The notes beneath the pieces are model-generated. The model was not told the origin of the DNA. It did not search any database and worked only from the letters and a program-made list of their open reading frames with translations. Both the position numbers and the translations under genes were made by a program. From Parasponia andersonii (Eukaryota > Streptophyta > Magnoliopsida > Rosales > Cannabaceae), in contig JXTB01000403.1 of NCBI GenBank assembly GCA_002914805.1, forward strand, positions 28,074-92,073: a DNA stretch of 64,000 nucleotides, given 5' to 3'. Below, piece after piece: positions 59,335-64,000 of this stretch; within the stretch, counting starts at the first letter, position 1, and every line of letters begins with the position of its first letter.

Positions 59335-59879
59335 AATATTTTGTGAGCCGACCTACATTTTGAAGAAAAGGCATGGTACTGGACTGACCCATTATATATA
59401 ATAAGGGTCGAATTGGACCTCAGTTATAGGCCTACAGGCCCGACCCAACCCAGCTCATAATTCTATCGGCCCACATTACACCACATTTAATAATTCTATG
59501 TATAATTTTAAATAAATTTCTCAATTAAAACTTTTTTGAAAATCTTAATTAAATATTTTCATTTATATGTTTTTAATGTTATTTATTTACTTATTTTTTT
59601 ATTTTTCAATTTATTTTAATTTTAAAAGAATATGAATGAATTTTAAGCTCATATTTGACATTTTAAAGCATAAACAACAACTCACTTGTCGCCCATATTC
59701 AGCCCGCATATGCACAACCTATTTAGGTACGGTCCACTTAGGTCCGCATAAATTGCGGTGCTAGGTCTCACGCCTCACGGTCTTTTAATAAGATTATGAG
59801 TTAGGTCGAACCTAAGTATAGTACAAAGTCTATATAGGCTTATCAAATGTGTGCCGACCTAGTCTATTTTACATCTATA
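59335..59879. mobile_element. hAT-like MITE (8-bp TSD CAAACAAA)
   Basis: CAAACAAA occurs exactly at 59327-59334 and 59880-59887. The element begins TAGAGATGTTAATATTT and ends TTTTACATCTATA, which are imperfect inverted termini. Inside are repeated GGCC(C/T)GACC- and GGTCC-rich blocks and no ORF. The TSD length supports hAT superfamily. It is not the same family as 11002-11519. Confidence 0.78.
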
Positions 59880-59887
59880 CAAACAAA

Positions 59888-62245
59888 TATAGATGAAAAA
59901 TATTTTTCTTTCCATTCTCTATATCTTCTCTCCAAAATACAATTTTCTTCCATCTCATTTTCTTTCCTCCATACCAAACATCGCCTAAAGTAAGTGTATA
60001 AAACTAAACCTCCCTAAGTTATTTAGAGAAATTAGGGTGGGTGTAGTGTATATTTTGCGAACTTGATTTTAGAAAATACTATTTTTGTTTTAATTTTATT
60101 TATTTATTTTTAAATAGTGTTTAATCTTTTGTTTAATGCAATTTTTTTTATGTCTAGCCTTTCTGCAATATAAACTCTATATTTTGATTTCTAAAAAAAA
60201 ATTCTTCTATATTTTGAAATTTAAAAAATTTATACACTCTGTCTATAATTTGACAAATTTATTTCCCAAAAAATAACGAATCCAAGTTATATTATTCTTG
60301 TTTCCAAACAATTATAACATTTACAAAACATCATTTGACAAATAAAAAAACAATTGAAACACTATTTAAATAAAACCATCATTTGGCAATTATTGTTATC
60401 CAAATCCGACGGCAGATTTAAATTTAAATTGGCTTTTTTTGGAGACTTTGAAACACTTGAATCCATATCACTGTAGGTTGGAAAATAAACTAATCTTAAT
60501 CTAAATCTAAGAGGACAAACATTGAACATCCATAGTCAAAGATCTATGACCCACTAGTTTCTTCTTTTTCTTCAATTTCTTAATTTTATATTTTAAATCT
60601 TAGAATGTAAATAAACTAAATTTCTTCATATATATATATATATATATATATTTGGAGAGGACTAACTAAAATTTAGACTTAGGAAGCGTTTGTGATGCTT
60701 AATCCATTTGTCAATCTGATTTGGTTGACAGATTTTAGTACTAGGTTTGGTTTTGGTGGTCATTTTGACAAGGACATGATATTCCTTTAATCCATACTCC
60801 AAAGGGATATATATTTTTTATTCTCTGATAATACCAATGCAACACAAATACACTAAGAAGAAGAAAAAGCGGAGGCCGTAGTATTCGGCCAATTCCTATG
60901 CTTTCAGGGATTGTAAGTTGTAACGATGACAAGTGCAGCAAGTTCCCAACAACGTCGTCTCAAAGTCACCTGCTATGCTAGTGACTGTTGGCAACACCAA
61001 CTCTGACAATCCAATCCACCAACTCATGTACTGAAGATAATTAATAATTAAAAAAAAAAAAAAAAGAGCAGATGAAGACTTTAAGCACATATAACAATGT
61101 TATTTAATGAGGGCAGCCTAATAATGAGGTTTATTGTAGATAGATTTGTGATCGTGGGTTTGAGTGTTGGGGTCTTTTCCGGCCTTAAATGTGAAGACTT
61201 AAAGCTTATTTAAATATATTTTTGTTTTGTATTTTTTGTTTTTCTTATTTAAATAAAAAAAAATGAAAAGATTTTTTCACACAAATTCTTGAAAAAAATG
61301 TAACCACTTTTCATTTAAAAAAAAAAACACCAAATAAAAGGGTATCCAAACTAGTCCTGTCTACACCTCTCTCTCGGACTTTTTCACTTTTTTTTTTTAA
61401 AAAAAAAAATAATCTTGCAGAGTTGTCCAATGTAGGTTTGACAATATTTGGTTGGGCCCATTTGTTAATTTGTCTGCGAAAAACAAAAGCCTGTAGCATA
61501 AAAAAAAAGACTTTCTTCAACATATAAAATGACGGCACCAAGTCCAATTCAAAAAAAAAAAAAAAAGAGAAAAAGAAAAGAAATATAGGCACCAAGTATT
61601 CATAGTTTGTTTTCCTTTAAAAAAAAAAGAGTAAAAATTTACAATTAGTACCTATTTTGTGCTTTATATTTCAAAAACACCCATTTTTAATATGCCTTTT
61701 AAAAATACCTATTTTTTAAGATACATATTTAAAATCCATGAAATAAAAATTTTAAAAACAGATATTTACGAAAATGGGCTTAAAAGAGGGTATTTATGAA
61801 CTTCCCCTCCCCCACAAAAAAATAAAAGAGTGTTAGCTACGTCATGTAGATGTTCTCTCCATAAGAAAACATATTGATTTCATCCGCTGATCAAATTAAC
61901 TCTCTTAATTTATAATCTCAACCACGTAGGACTTAAGAGTGTTATCTCAATGTTGACAAATTTCATTGTCAATGATAATGCTCTGTATTCTAGTATTGTA
62001 GTTAATACATATTTGTATATATCAAACAAAAAATAACTTAATATGATCTATCAAATTTATACTAATTAAAATTCAATACTCATCGGGTGACACTCGAAAT
62101 CAAAGCCATATTTCCATAGACACTTTTCTTTGGACCACCCAACAACTTTTTACCAAATCTAAAATTCTTTTCCTATGATCCTCCTAAAAAAAGTCAAAGC
62201 ACTACTTTTACTTGCACACCACTAACGTAGTAATAAAGCTGACAT
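59888..62245. other. AT-rich spacer
   Basis: The first 100 bp end in ctccataccaaacatcgccta (near 59970-59993), like a Tourist-type MITE right end without a located partner. (AT)n lies at 60628-60651. An exon-like minus-strand frame is at about 60897-61032. Homopolymer A/T runs dominate 61300-61640. No certain gene. Confidence 0.45.
60628..60651. repeat. (AT)n microsatellite
   Basis: About twelve AT dinucleotides. Confidence 0.95.
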
Positions 62246-62253
62246 ATTTTTCT

Positions 62254-62853
62254 TATGGGTGTCAACTCGTGTCAACGGTGTTGTGTCAATATTCACGTAT
62301 AATAATATATACATCAATTTGAATTCAGACTTATTTAATAATCGTATCAGAAATTCTAATCTGAATTATAAACGAATTAACTCGACACGACTCGTGTAAC
62401 CTATTTATTGAAATGAGTTATATTCAGGCTAAGTCAACTTGACACGACCTATTAACCCGTTTAATTCAAATTGATTAAAATATTTTTTTAACATATTTAA
62501 TATAAATTCATACATATTTTATGACCTTAAAACAATAATATTTACCAAAAATAAATTAAAACTACAAAAATCTCAATATATGTGCATAATAAAGTCTTAA
62601 AAATATACTAATATTTTCAAATAGGTATTACATGAGTCATAAACAGGTTAGCTCGAATTTGACTTGTTTAATAAACGGGTCATTGTAGGTTAGTTTCAAG
62701 TTAGTGGGTTAATCCAACCCGACCTGTTTAATAAATGGATTCATGAGTTTAACCCGATTTTGACCAGAACCCGTTTAAGGTAAACCAAAACCCGCTAATT
62801 TTGTGCGGGTTTCGAATCATATTTTTGTACCATATCACAAATTACCAAGCCTA
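62254..62853. mobile_element. hAT-like MITE, second copy of the 11002-11519 family (TSD ATTTTTCT)
   Basis: ATTTTTCT occurs exactly at 62246-62253 and 62854-62861. The element starts TATGGGTGTCAACTCGTGTC and ends TTACCAAGCCTA. Read in reverse it parallels the 11002 copy: TAGGCTTGGTAATTTGTGAT against TAGGGCTGGTAACTTGTGAT, and the ACCCG/CGGGT-rich interior corresponds. It is 600 bp long with no ORF. Confidence 0.85.
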
Positions 62854-62861
62854 ATTTTTCT

Positions 62862-64000
62862 AAACGAATATTCCTTTTTTTTTTTTTCCTTAAAGCATAA
62901 ATGTATATTGCTTTTTCCACAGTACAAAGCATCGCAAGATAAGTATAGGATAGGCATACAAAAAGGAAGTTTGTAATGTACAGGATAAAGATGCTCCTAC
63001 TGGTTGGGGACGTTTATTTAGTGAATCAAATAATTATTATGATCAAAACTTTAAAAGATTATCCACACGATGATTCTACCTTGCTATAACATTATATGTT
63101 TCTCTATCCTTTATTCACTTTCAAAGTGTTATAAAATAATAAGCAATATATAAGGTTATACATAAATGAATATTCATAATAAAGTTCTAAAATATTTTGA
63201 AGTTTGACTAACAATGCTCCAATAAACTTGTATGAAATTAGATTCATTCATTAATCAATAATTCCTATAAAATAATAACAATGTTATCGGTTGAGACTTG
63301 TATGTCACACAGTTTTTTTAAAACTAATTTACCTCCTCTACCAAAGTATTTGAGGATTATAATAACACTAGTCTCCTAGGATACAATAACGATAAGTAAC
63401 AAGGTAAGTACTTGATTTCTACTCAGGTGAATTGGAATGCTTTAAACTTTATCACACATAGAACTCTAGCTATGAACTTTCTAACAGAACTAATACTAGA
63501 AACTAAGTACTCAATAACACAAGAAAGAGCTAGAGAAAGCATGCTAGACTAAATCAGAGAAAGACTCAAATTTTTGGTACATGGAATGAGATGGAGAGGT
63601 TCTATAGCCACTAAAATGGGAGGTTACATACTTACGCCCGTAATAGGTCTATGCTCATAAAGCCAAAAATGGATGTTACAATGGCGAAAAAAAAAAAATG
63701 CCTAGCCAACCAAAAGGCTTGGCAGTTTTCAAAAATTGCAAATTCATTGTAGTTTTAAGATTACAAACAAGGTTAATGTGCATATAATTGACCATTTTAA
63801 GAAGGAGAATTAAAAAAAAAAAAAACAAATAAATTGGGTCACAACAAAATGTTGGGCTTACAAAGATCCAAATTTCAGCCCAACATTCTTTTATGCAGGA
63901 GGTTTGACCGTAAATGAGCCCAAACAAGTTAGAAAGTAACTCTGATGATTTGTACCATTACGCATACTTGAAAGAATATCTATAGTAGTCAAGCTTACTA
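62862..64000. other. AT-rich spacer to window end
   Basis: No gene recognised. The minus-strand frame at 63676-63927 is low-complexity and has no family signature. The tract at 63450-63620 is reminiscent of LTR sequence but no boundary is visible. Confidence 0.4.

Noticed and set aside
1-64000. CRISPR arrays, operons, riboswitches, tRNA or rRNA genes
   Set aside because: The sequence is plant nuclear DNA. No regularly spaced repeats, ribosome-binding sites or cloverleaf sequences were found by eye; tRNAscan was not run.

Overview
The window is nuclear DNA of a seed plant, most likely a eudicot. It is AT-rich, full of nested class I and class II plant transposons, and carries an intronless pentatricopeptide-repeat (PPR) gene and two CLE signalling-peptide genes. 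I cannot name the species. Only three genes look intact: CLE gene A (minus strand, 29595-29879), CLE gene B (minus, 54057-54308) and the PPR gene (minus, 56154-58475). Nearly everything else is transposon, transposon debris or unannotatable AT-rich spacer.

Layout. 1-5733: the right part of a decayed CACTA (En/Spm) element on the plus strand (TNP2 C-terminus, DUF4218, DUF4216, TNPA-like and Ulp1-protease-like parts), ending in a CACTG terminus and sitting inside a dead Ty1-copia pol fragment (5734-7058). 7416-18094: a minus-strand Copia-type LTR retrotransposon with 5-bp target duplication GATAA, two diverged LTRs, PBS and PPT. Only gag and protease are recognisable. Its left LTR is split by a 1.8-kb solo LTR (8763-10565, TSD TAAGA) and a hAT-like MITE sits in its PPT (11002-11519). 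18199-18507 is an assembly gap. 18508-23700: a second CACTA element, minus strand, with TNP2, DUF4218, DUF4216 and TNPA-like genes. 27851-27863 and 28315-29121 are further CACTA ends.

29.6-54.3 kb: the two CLE genes, same strand and similar in sequence, separated by about 24 kb. Elements with resolved ends fill about 47% of that interval: a gypsy element deleted from its 5' LTR into integrase (31205-36293, TSD TTTGC), two solo LTRs of related families (36331-38648, TSD AATAA; 47449-49505, TSD CTACT), an unrelated GC-rich solo LTR (42476-43297, TSD CGTAC), a long-TIR MITE (43333-43910) and a Harbinger-like MITE (52540-52955, TSD TAA). The simplest reading is a tandem CLE duplication pushed apart by retrotransposons. 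56-64 kb holds the PPR gene, two hAT-like MITEs (59335-59879 and 62254-62853) and AT-rich spacer.

Quality warnings. Single N characters at 2108 and 14696 each join two nearly identical direct copies (about 400 and 857 bp), so they look like unmerged contig or haplotype overlaps rather than biological duplications. The single N at 32629 replaces about 130 bp of microsatellite that is present in the sister LTR. The CLE products would be secreted and cleaved to 12-residue ligands, and the PPR protein would act on organelle RNA. The three genes are not expected to form a pathway.
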